Assembly: GCF_001693275.1 (NCBI RefSeq)
Contig: NZ_CP016477.1
Span: 1,736,001 to 1,800,000, forward strand
Reading direction: 5' to 3'
Origin: Picosynechococcus sp. PCC 7117
GTDB lineage: Bacteria > Cyanobacteriota > Cyanobacteriia > Cyanobacteriales > MRBY01
DNA length: 64,000 bases
Below the pieces are notes generated by a model. It searched no databases. It was given only the letters and a program-made list of their open reading frames with translations, and was not told the DNA's origin. This document shows, piece by piece, positions 55,867 through 64,000 of the stretch. Each line of letters opens with the position of its first letter. The first letter of the stretch is position 1. The position numbers and the translations under genes were made by a program.

Positions 55867-56088
55867 TTAAAGATTGAGGAAGTCTTCTACGGGAATCTGT
55901 GCTTGTTGCAGGATGGCGCGTAATGTTCCCTCTTTAATGGTTTTATGGTGTGGGATTGTTGTAGTGTGTTTTGTCGCTAGATTAAACCAAATTTCATGGT
56001 CACCCTTACCACTGCGATAGAATTCAAAGCCTGCTCGACGGAGCTTTTTGGTGACTTCTCGATAGGAAAATCCTGATAAACGACCCAT
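55867..56088 (-). CDS. hicA: HicA-family mRNA interferase toxin
   Basis: A 73-residue HicA/YcfA-type toxin with a double-stranded-RNA-binding-like fold. The core is L-R-R-A-G-F-E-F-Y-R-S-G-K-G-D-H-E-I-W, and the catalytic His lies in G-D-H-E. T-I-P-H-H-K and I-K-E-G-T-L-R-A-I-L-Q-Q-A complete the family pattern. Its ATG overlaps the antitoxin stop by one base (TAATG), so the pair is translationally coupled. The antitoxin comes first, the reverse of the classic hicAB order. Confidence 0.9.
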   Translation of the reverse strand: MGRLSGFSYREVTKKLRRAGFEFYRSGKGDHEIWFNLATKHTTTIPHHKTIKEGTLRAILQQAQIPVEDFLNL

Positions 56089-56318
56089 TAAACTTCTAAA
56101 ATCAGCGGATATTGGAATGTATTCGGCAAGGCGGGTGGTTGTTCATTCTGTTGATGCAGTTCCAGTAGTATTTTGGCTAAGTCACTGGCAATTTCAATCA
56201 CTTCCTCAATGGTTTGCCCCTCGGCGACTAAACCCTGTACATCCTCACTGGTCGCCAAATAGTAATCCTGCCCTGCTTCGTGAAGTTTCTCGATTTTGAG
56301 ATGAATCAATGTTTTCAT
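56088..56318 (-). CDS. hicB: HicB-family antitoxin
   Basis: A 76-residue HicB-like antitoxin consisting only of the partial RNase H fold (Y-Y-L-A-T-S-E-D-V-Q-G-L-V-A-E-G-Q-T-I-E-E-V-I-E). No C-terminal DNA-binding helix-turn-helix is present, so autoregulation must work differently or need another protein. The ATG at 56318 is preferred to a GTG or other in-frame start upstream of the HIP1 site. Coupled to hicA. Confidence 0.85.
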   Translation of the reverse strand: MKTLIHLKIEKLHEAGQDYYLATSEDVQGLVAEGQTIEEVIEIASDLAKILLELHQQNEQPPALPNTFQYPLILEV

Positions 56319-56417
56319 GAGGCGATCGCCTAATCTCAAGGAATGATTTCACTATTCTACGCGATGCAAATTAGAGTTTATCGTTATGATAACTAGAGAT
56401 GCACTTGCAGGAAATTC

Positions 56418-56846
56418 ATGGAGATAGACAAAGTACTTTATGATCATGACTTTGTGATGTGGATCGAGAAGACTGTTGAACAACTCAAAACCCAAAATTT
56501 CTCGACATTAGATTTAGAGCATTTAATTGATGAGGTAGAATCCTTAGGGAAACGGGAAAAGCGAGAGCTGAAAAATCGCTCAATTACTTTGTTTGAGCAT
56601 CTTTTAAAACGCCACTATGTCCCCATGCCAGAATGTTATCGCGGTTGGGAGGGGACGATTCGCAGAACTCAATCAAAACTTAAAGATTTATTAGCAGATT
56701 CCCCCAGTTTAAGTAATTTACTCGAAGAAATTTATTTAGACTGTTATCAGGAAGCTGCGGCCAATATGCAACTTGAATATGATGTAGATTTTCCCCAAGA
56801 TTATCCTTTTCTTCGTCCCTCACAGAACCTATTGAATCAAGTCTAA
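56418..56846 (+). CDS. DUF29 family protein
   Basis: A 142-residue DUF29 protein with Y-D-H-D-F-V-M-W-I-E-K-T-V-E-Q-L-K, D-L-E-H-L-I-D-E-V-E-S-L-G-K-R-E-K-R-E-L and F-P-Q-D-Y-P-F. It is more AT-rich than the copy at 39931 and clearly diverged from it. Function unknown; the family is a common accessory gene in cyanobacteria. It lies in the accessory patch between hicBA and the Uma2 gene. Confidence 0.9.
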   Translation: MEIDKVLYDHDFVMWIEKTVEQLKTQNFSTLDLEHLIDEVESLGKREKRELKNRSITLFEHLLKRHYVPMPECYRGWEGTIRRTQSKLKDLLADSPSLSNLLEEIYLDCYQEAAANMQLEYDVDFPQDYPFLRPSQNLLNQV

Positions 56847-56880
56847 GTATTGTTGAATTGGATGACAATTTTGTTTTTGT

Positions 56881-56901
56881 AAAGGCGATCGCCTTTTTTT
56901 T
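56881..56901 (+). terminator. Terminator formed by a HIP1 palindrome
   Basis: AAAGGC-GATC-GCCTTT (56881-56896) is a perfect palindrome around HIP1, running into eight T (56894-56901). It lies 34 bases after the DUF29 stop. Confidence 0.7.
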
Positions 56902-57091
56902 GAACCAGTGCCATCAAAAGCAAGCAATTCCGAGCGAACCGAACCCGAAACGGCGGGTTTCACTACCTAATCAGTAAAGTAGCTACTTTACATTTTGTTA
57001 CAATGTAAGCAATGAAAGCGGACAAAAAGGTTTTCAATAGCGCTAAACGTAAGTCTTTTTGGGCCTCAGCAACGATTCGGGAGGTTCATTT

Positions 57092-58222
57092 ATGAACGGC
57101 AATTTTCGTGTGGGGAATTTATTTGGCATCCCCTTCTACATCAATATTTCTTGGTTCATTGTTCTGGTACTCGTCACCCTGAACTTTGGCGGCGGCCTAT
57201 TGTCCCAATTTCCAGGCCTCGGCATTAACGCCTTAATTTTAGGATTGGTAGCAGGTCTGCTCCTGTTCGCCTCTGTGTTACTCCACGAATTAGGCCATAG
57301 TTATGCAGCAATTCGCCAGGGAATTGGCGTCAACTCTATTACTCTATTTCTCTTCGGGGGACTCGCCAACCTTGATGAAGAAGCGAAAACGCCCGGTGGT
57401 GCATTCTGGATTGCTGTAGCAGGGCCGCTTGTGAGTTTGGCTCTCTTTATCGCACTCTTTCTCTTAACAGGTAGTGGTGTGCTGAGTGGGCCGCCAGCGG
57501 CGATCGCCGGATTGTTGGCTTACATCAACCTAATTTTGGCTACCTTTAACATGATTCCAGGTCTTCCCCTTGATGGTGGTAACGTCCTTAAATCTATTGT
57601 CTGGAAATTAACAGGAAATCGTTTCACCGGCACCATCTGGGCTAGCCGTGTTGGTCAGTTTATCGGTTGGACAGCGATCATTCTCGGTGCATTATCTATC
57701 CTTGGTATTTCTAATGTGGGTAGCTTCTGGACGCTGATCATTGGTTGGTTCTTACTTCAAAATGCGGGTCGTTCTGCCCAATCTGCCACCATTCAATCAG
57801 CCCTCTCTGGTTTAACGGCGGCTGATGCAGTGGTTAAAGACAGTCCGATTATCTCCGCAGAAACGACGCTACGGGATTTAGCAAACAGTGCGATTCGCTC
57901 TGGTAACCAGTGGAAACGCTTCCTAGTCCAGGACGAAACAGGTCAACTGCTCGGTGAAGTGCACCTTGATGTTCTTCGCGCCGTACCCACCAATGACTGG
58001 CCCCACAATCAGGTGCGTGATTTCATCAAATCTGTGCCTGCGGAAAATCAAGTCCAGTCTGATCTGTCCCTCCTAGATGTGGCCGCTAAATTGGAACAAC
58101 AAGGTTTACAAGCCCTGGCGGTTATCCAGACCAATGGAACCCTCGTGGGACTGCTAGAAAAATCAGCAATCATTAAACTCCTGCAAAGCGGTCAACAGGA
58201 CGCAAAAATCCAGTCCGCTTAA
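57092..58222 (+). CDS. Site-2 protease (M50) with C-terminal CBS-like domains
   Basis: A 376-residue intramembrane zinc metalloprotease. The H-E-L-G-H motif lies in the second helix (L-L-H-E-L-G-H-S-Y-A-A) and the third ligand in N-M-I-P-G-L-P-L-D-G-G. Six membrane segments are followed by a 120-residue cytosolic part with two CBS-like halves, typical of SpoIVFB-like proteases that release membrane-held regulators. The ATG at 57092 has GGGAGG 7 bases upstream. Substrate unknown; no anti-sigma factor is nearby. Confidence 0.93.
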   Translation: MNGNFRVGNLFGIPFYINISWFIVLVLVTLNFGGGLLSQFPGLGINALILGLVAGLLLFASVLLHELGHSYAAIRQGIGVNSITLFLFGGLANLDEEAKTPGGAFWIAVAGPLVSLALFIALFLLTGSGVLSGPPAAIAGLLAYINLILATFNMIPGLPLDGGNVLKSIVWKLTGNRFTGTIWASRVGQFIGWTAIILGALSILGISNVGSFWTLIIGWFLLQNAGRSAQSATIQSALSGLTAADAVVKDSPIISAETTLRDLANSAIRSGNQWKRFLVQDETGQLLGEVHLDVLRAVPTNDWPHNQVRDFIKSVPAENQVQSDLSLLDVAAKLEQQGLQALAVIQTNGTLVGLLEKSAIIKLLQSGQQDAKIQSA

Positions 58223-58250
58223 TCTCTGACTCAAAACCTAAGATCAACTC

Positions 58251-58295
58251 GGGCGATCGCCTTTTGGGAGCACGAAAATTCCTGGGGCGCTCGCC
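58251..58295. repeat. 45-bp double-HIP1 repeat, copy A
   Basis: A GGGCGATCGCCTTTTGGGA start, a 12-base AT-rich middle, then TTCCTGGGGCGCTCGCC. It matches copy B at 58913-58957; the second HIP1 octamer is mutated here (GCGCTCGC). The pair flanks the Uma2 gene. Confidence 0.8.
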
Positions 58296-58363
58296 CTCAA
58301 TATTTATAAGTGGAGATTAAAGTACCAGCTACAATCAAAACAGAACGCAGAGATTAAACACCG

Positions 58364-58912
58364 ATGACTCTGGCAACCTACAAGTGGACAATAGCAAACT
58401 ACCATCAAGCAATTGAGGCAGGTCTCTTTGTTGATGAAGCGGTGGAGTTACTCCGAGGTAATTTAGTTGTCATGGCGCCAGAGCGAGAACCCCATGCTTA
58501 TTACACCCGTAGTATTAGTCACTATTTACAAGGATTATTGGGCGATCGCGCCTTGGTCAGTGAAGCCCATCCCATTACGTTACCGAATAATTCTGAACCG
58601 GAACCCGATGTGGCGATCGTGCAGCCCTTAGGACGAGAATACCTGAACCATCACCCCTACCCTGAAAATATTTTTTGGCTTATTGAATGTGCCCAAGCCA
58701 CGCTCACAAAAGATTTAACCGAAAAGAAAAGCATTTACGCGGAAGCTGGGATTCAAGAATATTGGGTAATTGACTTGCAGCATCACCAGTTAATCGTCTT
58801 TCAAGATCTCCAAAATGGTTCCTATACGACAAAGCAAACGCTAAAGACAGGCTTAATTTCCCCTCTTCGTTTTCCCGACGTGGCGGTATCTGTTGACAAC
58901 CTGCTTGCATAG
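58364..58912 (+). CDS. Uma2-family (DUF820) putative nuclease
   Basis: A 182-residue Uma2 protein. The core motifs are E-P-D-V-A-I-V, then I-E-C-A-Q-A-T-L and K-S-I-Y-A-E-A-G-I-Q-E-Y-W-V-I-D, as in the most common cyanobacterial subgroup; it is only distantly like the copy at 52898. The stop codon directly abuts a 45-bp repeat also found before the gene. Function unknown. Confidence 0.92.
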   Translation: MTLATYKWTIANYHQAIEAGLFVDEAVELLRGNLVVMAPEREPHAYYTRSISHYLQGLLGDRALVSEAHPITLPNNSEPEPDVAIVQPLGREYLNHHPYPENIFWLIECAQATLTKDLTEKKSIYAEAGIQEYWVIDLQHHQLIVFQDLQNGSYTTKQTLKTGLISPLRFPDVAVSVDNLLA

Positions 58913-58957
58913 GGGCGATCGCCTTTTGGGAAAATAAAAGTTCCTGGGGCGATCGCC
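58913..58957. repeat. 45-bp double-HIP1 repeat, copy B
   Basis: Same build as copy A with both HIP1 octamers intact (GGCGATCGCC at each end). It begins right after the Uma2 stop codon. Confidence 0.8.
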
Positions 58958-59032
58958 TCCCCTCATCTCCCAAGATACGCCAGTGAATTTAATCAAGGAT
59001 AAAATGTATTAACTCTCACAGTGAATGACACA

Positions 59033-59341
59033 ATGACAGAAACGAATTTATTGAAACGCGATTTTGTGCTGAATACCTTGGTGCAGCGTTTAGATAGCAT
59101 TCAGCAAATGGGAGTTAAACATTTAGCTTTGTTTGGTTCTTTTGCGCGTGATGAAGCAGATACAGAAAGTGATTTAGATTTTCTGGTGGAGTTTGAAGCA
59201 GAGTTGACCTTTGACCTCTACATGGATTTAAAGTTTTTTCTGGAAAATTTGTTCAAGCGCAAAGTTGATCTCGTGATTACAGAAGACCTAAAACCTCAAA
59301 TTAAAGACTCTATTCTCCAGCAGGCTATTTATGTCGCGTAG
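59033..59341 (+). CDS. MNT-type nucleotidyltransferase domain protein
   Basis: About 102 residues of the minimal nucleotidyltransferase (MNT) family. The active site is G-S-F-A-R-D-E-A-D-T-E-S-D-L-D-F-L-V-E-F. MNT proteins usually act as antitoxins that modify a HEPN toxin encoded next to them. No HEPN gene follows here; a repeat element and an AT-rich orphan gene do. An in-frame GTG 4 codons upstream (59021) is an equal start choice. Confidence 0.88.
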   Translation: MTETNLLKRDFVLNTLVQRLDSIQQMGVKHLALFGSFARDEADTESDLDFLVEFEAELTFDLYMDLKFFLENLFKRKVDLVITEDLKPQIKDSILQQAIYVA

Positions 59342-59345
59342 CTCT

Positions 59346-59425
59346 GTAGGATATGTTAGCGAAGCGTAACGCATTAATCGCCAACATCAAAAAGGCGCGT
59401 TACATTTTATTAACACACCCTACAA
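59346..59425. repeat. MITE-like inverted-repeat element, copy 1
   Basis: An 80-base element whose arms are imperfect inverted repeats of about 28 bases: the left begins TGTAGG and ends CGTAACGC, the right begins GCGTTACA and ends CCCTACA. Elements with TAACGC/GCGTTA arms are widespread in cyanobacteria. It starts 4 bases after the MNT stop. Confidence 0.75.
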
Positions 59426-59437
59426 GATTGGCTAGCC

Positions 59438-60145
59438 ATGCTATATGCAGTATATTTTGTCAACGAGCTTTCTGACATGAACCAATGGATGAATAATTTA
59501 TTTGAGAAGCAATATCCTTATTTGGTTTTCTTCTTCATTATCTTCCCGATAATCGGATTCTTGGGTAATACAACAAAGAATCTAAACAATATTATTTCTT
59601 TTTGTGAAAAAATCAAACAAACAAAGTTAACCGTTGATATTGACCAAGAAAGATTATTTATCCTCCCTAAAAAAAGCTCTATTGTTATTCAAAATAGTGT
59701 GCTTTTCACTTCAAAGCAAGAGGATCTTTACCTAAAAAAAGTGTCACTATTCAATAGTAAAGCTCCAAGAAAAAAATCATTAAATTCGAAAACTCTTCTA
59801 TACCATCCTGCTGGTAATGGCTCATGGCGTATTGATTTTCAATCACCAACAGATGAAATATTTTTAAAAAAAGCAATCAAGGGATCAATGGAATTGAATA
59901 CAGAAAGTTTCATTGAGTTTCAGGATGATTGGGGGAGTACGCCAGAAAATAAATATGAGCAGAATATTTCTAACTTGAAAATTTCTAAAAATGCGTTTCT
60001 CGAATTGACTTTTATTGTGCAAATTATTTTTGATAAACATAATGAAATACCAGTAGATGATTGGTATTTTTGTTTTGACTATGGGAATAAAAAAGTTGTC
60101 AAGAAACTAACTCCTGAATTAATTAATTTTTCTGAGGAAAATTAG
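59438..60145 (+). CDS. AT-rich orphan membrane protein, 235 aa
   Basis: I do not recognise this protein. It has one membrane helix near residues 28-45 (L-V-F-F-F-I-I-F-P-I-I-G-F-L-G) and a large, Lys/Asn-rich soluble part. Codon use is much more AT-rich than in its neighbours and it lacks HIP1 sites. It starts 12 bases after one copy of an inverted-repeat element, and its TAG stop lies inside the left arm of a second copy, so its native C-terminus may have been replaced. Probably transferred or accessory DNA. A later ATG (residue 14) could be the start. Confidence 0.65.
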   Translation: MLYAVYFVNELSDMNQWMNNLFEKQYPYLVFFFIIFPIIGFLGNTTKNLNNIISFCEKIKQTKLTVDIDQERLFILPKKSSIVIQNSVLFTSKQEDLYLKKVSLFNSKAPRKKSLNSKTLLYHPAGNGSWRIDFQSPTDEIFLKKAIKGSMELNTESFIEFQDDWGSTPENKYEQNISNLKISKNAFLELTFIVQIIFDKHNEIPVDDWYFCFDYGNKKVVKKLTPELINFSEEN

Positions 60146-60211
60146 CAAAGCATAACGCATTGATTTTTCATATTTAAAAAAGCGCGTTGTATTTCATTGA
60201 CGCACCCTGCA
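60143..60211. repeat. MITE-like inverted-repeat element, copy 2
   Basis: Matches copy 1 through TAGCAAAGCATAACGC on the left and GCGCGTTGTATTTCATTGAC with CACCCTGCA on the right; the outermost left arm is eroded. It contains the stop codon of the AT-rich gene. Confidence 0.7.
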
Positions 60212-60368
60212 AGATCTAGTGAAGAGAAGAAATCATAGTAAATTTCGGATATCTATACAGCTCAGCTTTTCTGAAAAGCAGATCGCCGCCCATGTCTCTC
60301 CATAAGGTCTACGGAATGTCACAATAGATGCAGTAAAGTTTGTAAAGCAAAAATTTTCCTGTAAACCC

Positions 60369-63002
60369 ATGTCTAGCGTGCCTCCTGTCCTGAGCGGAAG
60401 TGAAATCCGGTCTAAATTCCTCAACTTCTTCAATGAGCGGCAACACCCCATCCTCCCCAGTGCATCCTTGGTGCCGGAAGACCCAACGGTACTCCTCACC
60501 ATTGCGGGAATGTTGCCGTTTAAGCCGATTTTCCTCGGTCAGCAGGACGCCCCCAGCCCCCGCGCTACTACCTCCCAGAAATGTATCCGCACTAATGACA
60601 TCGAAAATGTGGGCCGCACCGCCCGCCACCATACTTTCTTTGAAATGCTGGGGAATTTTAGCTTCGGGGATTATTTCAAAGAGCAGGCGATCGCCTGGGC
60701 CTGGGAACTCTCTACGGAAGTTTTTCAGCTTGACCCGAAAAATATTGTCGTCAGTGTGTTCCGCGAAGATGACGAAGCCTTTGCACTCTGGCGTGACAAG
60801 GTCGGTGTGAATCCCAAACGCATCATCCGCATGGGAGAAGAAGATAACTTTTGGAAATCCGGGCCAACGGGGCCTTGTGGGCCTTGCTCTGAGCTTTATT
60901 ACGATTTCAAGCCGGAACTTGGCGATGACAACATTGACCTAGAGGACGATACCCGGTTTATCGAGTATTACAACCTCGTCTTTATGCAATATAACCGCGA
61001 CGCCGAGGGTCATTTAACGCCCCTACAAAACAAAAATATCGATACGGGGATGGGCTTGGAGCGCATGGCCCAAATCCTCCAACAGGTGCCCAACAACTAC
61101 GAAACAGATCTGATTTTTCCGATTATTGAAACGGCCGCCAAAGCCGCCGGGATTCACTACGAAAAAGCCGACGAAAAAACAAAGGTTTCCTTAAAAGTGA
61201 TTGGCGACCATGTGCGTTCTGTCGTCCACATGATTGCCGATGGGATTACCGCCTCCAATACAGATCGGGGTTATGTGCTGCGGCGTTTAATTCGACGGGT
61301 GGTGCGTCACGGTCGATTGATCGGCATTGACGGGAATTTTATTAACCAGGTGGCAGAAACAGCGATTCAACTCTCAGAGGCCGCCTACCCCAACACCCGC
61401 GAACGGGAAAGTTTCATTAAACAGGAATTAGAGCGGGAAGAAAACAACTTCCTTAAAACATTAGAGCGGGGCGAAAAACTTCTAGCTGAAATTATTGAAA
61501 AAGAAGACAAAGAAATTTCTGGTGTAGATGCGTTTACGCTATTCGATACCTTTGGGTTCCCCTTTGAACTCACCCAAGAAATTGCCGAAGAGAACGGTTT
61601 AACGGTTGATGCTGAAGGCTACAAAGCGGAGATGAAAAAGCAGCAGGAACGCTCTAAGGCCGCCCACGAAACCATTGACCTCACCGTCCAAGGCAGCCTT
61701 GATGAATTGGCTGAACACATCCATCCCACAGCATTTTTAGGCTACACAGATCTGCAATCCCAGGTCAAAATTGAAGCCGTTCTCGTGGATGGCCACCGGG
61801 TAGAAACCGCCGAAGCCGGGGCAGTGGTGCAACTGATTTGTAACCAAACACCTTTCTACGCGGAATCTGGGGGACAAATTGGCGATCGCGGTTATTTTTC
61901 CGGCGATCAACTCGTCGTCCGCATTAACGATGTCCAGAAAGAGTCGGGTTTCTTTGTCCACCATGGCAAGGTGGAACGGGGCAGTTTAACGGTCGGCGAC
62001 ACAGTCAATGCCACCATTGATCGGGCCTGCCGTCGTCGCGCCCAGGCGAATCACACCGCAACCCATTTATTGCAAGCAGCCCTAAAAAACATTGTGGATG
62101 ACTCCATTTCCCAGGCTGGTTCGTTGGTGGACTTTGATCGCCTGCGGTTTGACTTTAATTGCCCCAGGGCGTTAACTGCTGGTGAATTAACCCAAATTGA
62201 GGCCCAAATCAATACCTGGATTGCCGAAGCCCACGAAGGCCAAGTGGCAGTGATGCCCATTGCTGAGGCCAAAGCGAAGGGTGCCGTGGCCATGTTCGGC
62301 GAAAAGTACGGCGAAGAAGTGCGGGTTGTGGATTTTCCTGGGGTGTCCATGGAGCTTTGTGGTGGCACCCACGTGAAAAATACCGCTGAAATTGGCCTGT
62401 TTAAAATCATTTCCGAAACGGGCATTTCTTCTGGGATCCGCCGCATTGAAGCTGTGGCTGGCCCAGCGGTACTGGAATACCTCAAGGTGCGCGACCAGGT
62501 GGTCAAAGACCTCGGCGATAAATTTAAAGCCAAACCGGAAGAAATCACCGAACGGGTAGAAAATATCCAGGCGGAACTGCGCAACACCCAAAAGGAACTA
62601 GAAAAGGTCAAAGGTGAGCTGGCGATCGCCAAATCCGAAGCCCTCGTGAACCAAGCGGAAACCGTCGGCAAATTTAAGATCCTCGTGGAAAATATGGGCG
62701 ATCTCGATGCCAAGGCCCTCCAAACTGCGGCTGAACGGCTCCAGCAAAAACTGGGTGAGGCAGCAGTGGTCTTGGGGTCAACCCCAGAAGACGGCAAGGT
62801 TTCCCTGGTGGCCGCCTTTAGCGAAGGGATTTACAAAGGCAAAAAAGTACAAGCGGGTAAATTTATCGGCGGCATTGCTAAACTCTGCGGTGGCGGTGGC
62901 GGTGGTCGTCCGAACCTGGCCCAAGCCGGGGGACGGGATGCCAGTAAATTACCCGAAGCTCTCCACACTGCCAAACAGCAACTTCGCGAAACTCTAGGTT
63001 AA
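60369..63002 (+). CDS. alaS: Alanyl-tRNA synthetase
   Basis: An 877-residue AlaRS: catalytic domain ([21 protein letters not shown]), editing domain (H-T-A-T-H-L-L and C-G-G-T-H zinc ligands) and C-terminal DHHA1 domain ending in the glycine-rich G-G-G-G-G-G-R-P. Complete and of normal length. Start ATG at 60369. Followed by an intrinsic terminator. Confidence 0.98.
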   Translation: MSSVPPVLSGSEIRSKFLNFFNERQHPILPSASLVPEDPTVLLTIAGMLPFKPIFLGQQDAPSPRATTSQKCIRTNDIENVGRTARHHTFFEMLGNFSFGDYFKEQAIAWAWELSTEVFQLDPKNIVVSVFREDDEAFALWRDKVGVNPKRIIRMGEEDNFWKSGPTGPCGPCSELYYDFKPELGDDNIDLEDDTRFIEYYNLVFMQYNRDAEGHLTPLQNKNIDTGMGLERMAQILQQVPNNYETDLIFPIIETAAKAAGIHYEKADEKTKVSLKVIGDHVRSVVHMIADGITASNTDRGYVLRRLIRRVVRHGRLIGIDGNFINQVAETAIQLSEAAYPNTRERESFIKQELEREENNFLKTLERGEKLLAEIIEKEDKEISGVDAFTLFDTFGFPFELTQEIAEENGLTVDAEGYKAEMKKQQERSKAAHETIDLTVQGSLDELAEHIHPTAFLGYTDLQSQVKIEAVLVDGHRVETAEAGAVVQLICNQTPFYAESGGQIGDRGYFSGDQLVVRINDVQKESGFFVHHGKVERGSLTVGDTVNATIDRACRRRAQANHTATHLLQAALKNIVDDSISQAGSLVDFDRLRFDFNCPRALTAGELTQIEAQINTWIAEAHEGQVAVMPIAEAKAKGAVAMFGEKYGEEVRVVDFPGVSMELCGGTHVKNTAEIGLFKIISETGISSGIRRIEAVAGPAVLEYLKVRDQVVKDLGDKFKAKPEEITERVENIQAELRNTQKELEKVKGELAIAKSEALVNQAETVGKFKILVENMGDLDAKALQTAAERLQQKLGEAAVVLGSTPEDGKVSLVAAFSEGIYKGKKVQAGKFIGGIAKLCGGGGGGRPNLAQAGGRDASKLPEALHTAKQQLRETLG

Positions 63003-63021
63003 GCTCACACCCCAATCGTCG

Positions 63022-63051
63022 AGATGGGTCGGATTCTGGCCCATCTTTTTT
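63022..63051 (+). terminator. Intrinsic terminator after alaS
   Basis: AGATGGGTC (63022-63030) pairs with GGCCCATCT (63038-63046), with one G-T pair, a 7-base loop and six T. It lies 20 bases after alaS. Confidence 0.85.
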
Positions 63052-63056
63052 GCTGT

Positions 63057-63458
63057 TTAGGCTGGGTTGAGATAGCGTTCGACCAATAAAATCGCCACGA
63101 TATCGTCAATGGGTCGGGGAGGTAAACGCATTCCCTGGGGAAGCAATCTCTGGAACAAATTGGGCGGATACATCTGCCAATAGCGATCGCGGGCTTCGAG
63201 GGTGCTATTGCGTTCATTTACAAAGGCGATCGCCATGTCTGGGGGCAAAACAGCGGTGAGCTTTTTATGCCATTCTTTAGCCGTCGTTTGATTGCCCATG
63301 ACCACCAGGGAAACACCATACCTTTGGCACCATTCTTTCGCGATGTTGGGCGCTTGATCCGCCGCAATGACGCCATGGTTCAACAATTGCCCTTGGTCAT
63401 CCAGCGCCGCAAGGCCACATTTGTCACGGCCTGGGTCAAACCCAAGATAAACGCTCAT
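63057..63458 (-). CDS. YqgF/RuvX-like resolvase-fold protein
   Basis: A 133-residue RNase H-fold protein. The start Y-L-G-F-D-P-G-R-D-K-C-G-L-A carries the first catalytic Asp of the RuvC/YqgF group; V-V-M-G-N-Q-T-T and F-V-N-E-R-N-S-T supply the next strand and a Glu, and P-I-D-D-I-V-A-I-L-L-V a late Asp. YqgF trims pre-16S rRNA; this is a side branch seen in cyanobacteria, and its substrate is uncertain. It begins 14 bases after the DUF3084 gene on the same strand, so it is the next gene of that operon. Confidence 0.8.
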   Translation of the reverse strand: MSVYLGFDPGRDKCGLAALDDQGQLLNHGVIAADQAPNIAKEWCQRYGVSLVVMGNQTTAKEWHKKLTAVLPPDMAIAFVNERNSTLEARDRYWQMYPPNLFQRLLPQGMRLPPRPIDDIVAILLVERYLNPA

Positions 63459-63472
63459 GTACTCTTCTTATC

Positions 63473-64000
63473 CTATTGTCTGATGACGATTCTACCGTTA
63501 CTGAGGCCCACTAATTCTAAGCGGAGGGGGCCTGCCGTAAAACCATTTTCGATGGCGATCGCCCGAATTTCTGTCACGGGTTCTGGTGCATTATTGAGGG
63601 CTTCGACAAAATTGATAATGTGACCGACATTGCCATCTTTAACCTGGATATCCCCCAGAACCCCGGCTCGCCGCGCTCTAAATTGCGCTGCCCCCAACAG
63701 AAAATCCACTGGACGCCGGGCGGCACTAGGATTTTGCACACTCAGCTCCTCCAGAGACAAAGTGGCAATCACTTCCCCGGCGCGAAAAACCTGCTCATTT
63801 AAAGTCACATCCGCAAACACTTGGACGGAACCTTCCCCCTGGAGGTAGTTCCCCGCTGCCAGGAGGCGCACCACGTAGTCCCGACCATCGGCGATTTGCC
63901 CTAGGAGTTGTTGCACTTGGGCATTGGTAATTTGCACCACCCGCGCCTCAAAGTCAGGATTAACGCCTCCGGTGGCAATGATCGCGTTGCGATTCGCTTC
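63473..64000 (-). CDS. DUF3084 protein, N-terminal part cut by window
   Basis: The last 175 residues of a longer protein; the frame stays open to base 64000, so the GTG at 63940 is internal. The visible part (Y-V-V-R-L-L-A-A-G-N-Y-L-Q-G-E-G, V-F-A-D-V-T-L-N, F-R-A-R-R-A-G-V-L-G) matches, from memory, the C-terminal region of cyanobacterial DUF3084 proteins, which have membrane helices and a coiled coil upstream. Function unknown. The YqgF-like gene follows at once. Confidence 0.75.
   Translation of the reverse strand, partial: EANRNAIIATGGVNPDFEARVVQITNAQVQQLLGQIADGRDYVVRLLAAGNYLQGEGSVQVFADVTLNEQVFRAGEVIATLSLEELSVQNPSAARRPVDFLLGAAQFRARRAGVLGDIQVKDGNVGHIINFVEALNNAPEPVTEIRAIAIENGFTAGPLRLELVGLSNGRIVIRQ

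Noticed and set aside
1-64000. CRISPR arrays, rRNA genes, complete insertion sequences or prophage
   Set aside because: No regularly spaced repeats, rRNA motifs, transposase genes or phage structural genes were seen.

Overview
The window is cyanobacterial chromosome. The octamer GCGATCGC, usually inside GGCGATCGCC (the HIP1 element), recurs throughout. The gene set is photosynthetic: apcF (phycobilisome core), chlB (dark protochlorophyllide reductase), ntcB, a cyanobacterial-type hfq, a CRR6/NDH-1 biogenesis gene, a COP23-domain protein and urtE. Gene content, HIP1 density and a decayed cobQ-like gene suggest a euryhaline unicellular strain of the Synechococcus sp. PCC 7002 (Picosynechococcus) type; this is inference, not a database match. 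Both ends cut a gene (a crtD-like desaturase on the left, a DUF3084 protein on the right).

Layout. 1-4.9 kb: carotenoid desaturase, a YefM/YoeB toxin-antitoxin pair behind a palindromic operator, cyclophilin, urtE, an HDAC-family deacetylase and a cold-type RRM protein with a structured leader. 5-8.5 kb: nitrogen and light, with glnA and ntcB facing apcF; glnA and ntcB each have an NtcA-type promoter. 8.7-20.4 kb: SLH protein, hisF, SpoIID-like protein, a large CheA-like hybrid kinase, yebC, a GAF histidine kinase, dapF/hfq and an M23 peptidase. 20.7-28.4 kb: an iron/metal island with feoA-feoB, a DUF5132 protein, an HMA2-like protein, a P1B-type ATPase without a CPx motif, a ferritin-like protein, a second small DUF5132-like protein and a thioredoxin-like [2Fe-2S] protein. 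28.8-35.5 kb: AarF/UbiB kinase, cysE, an apparent fur-ABC ATPase-CRR6 operon and a CobQ homologue that lacks both glutaminase catalytic residues. 35.8-55.8 kb: chlB, fmt, HtrA protease, proS with an unusual insert, P2-type cation ATPase, pyruvate kinase, scpA, tRNA-Leu(UAG), Ser/Thr kinase and purL. 55.8-60.2 kb: accessory patch with HicBA, DUF29, Uma2 and MNT genes, an AT-rich orphan ORF and short repeats. 60.4-64 kb: alaS, a YqgF/RuvX-like nuclease and the DUF3084 protein.

The most interesting signal is the 22.9-26.1 kb cluster. The HMA2-like protein and the P-type ATPase both carry an H-x3-G-R-x-R-x-(R/K) motif, next to a small hydrophobic DUF5132 protein and directly after feoAB. This resembles the fez clusters that build ferrosomes (membrane-bounded iron-storage organelles) in anaerobic bacteria, here in an oxygenic phototroph together with a ferritin-like protein. 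Other points worth checking are the two NtcA promoters, the rbp leader hairpin, the catalytically dead CobQ-like protein, the proS insert, the repeats flanking accessory genes, and HIP1 palindromes that appear to act as terminators.
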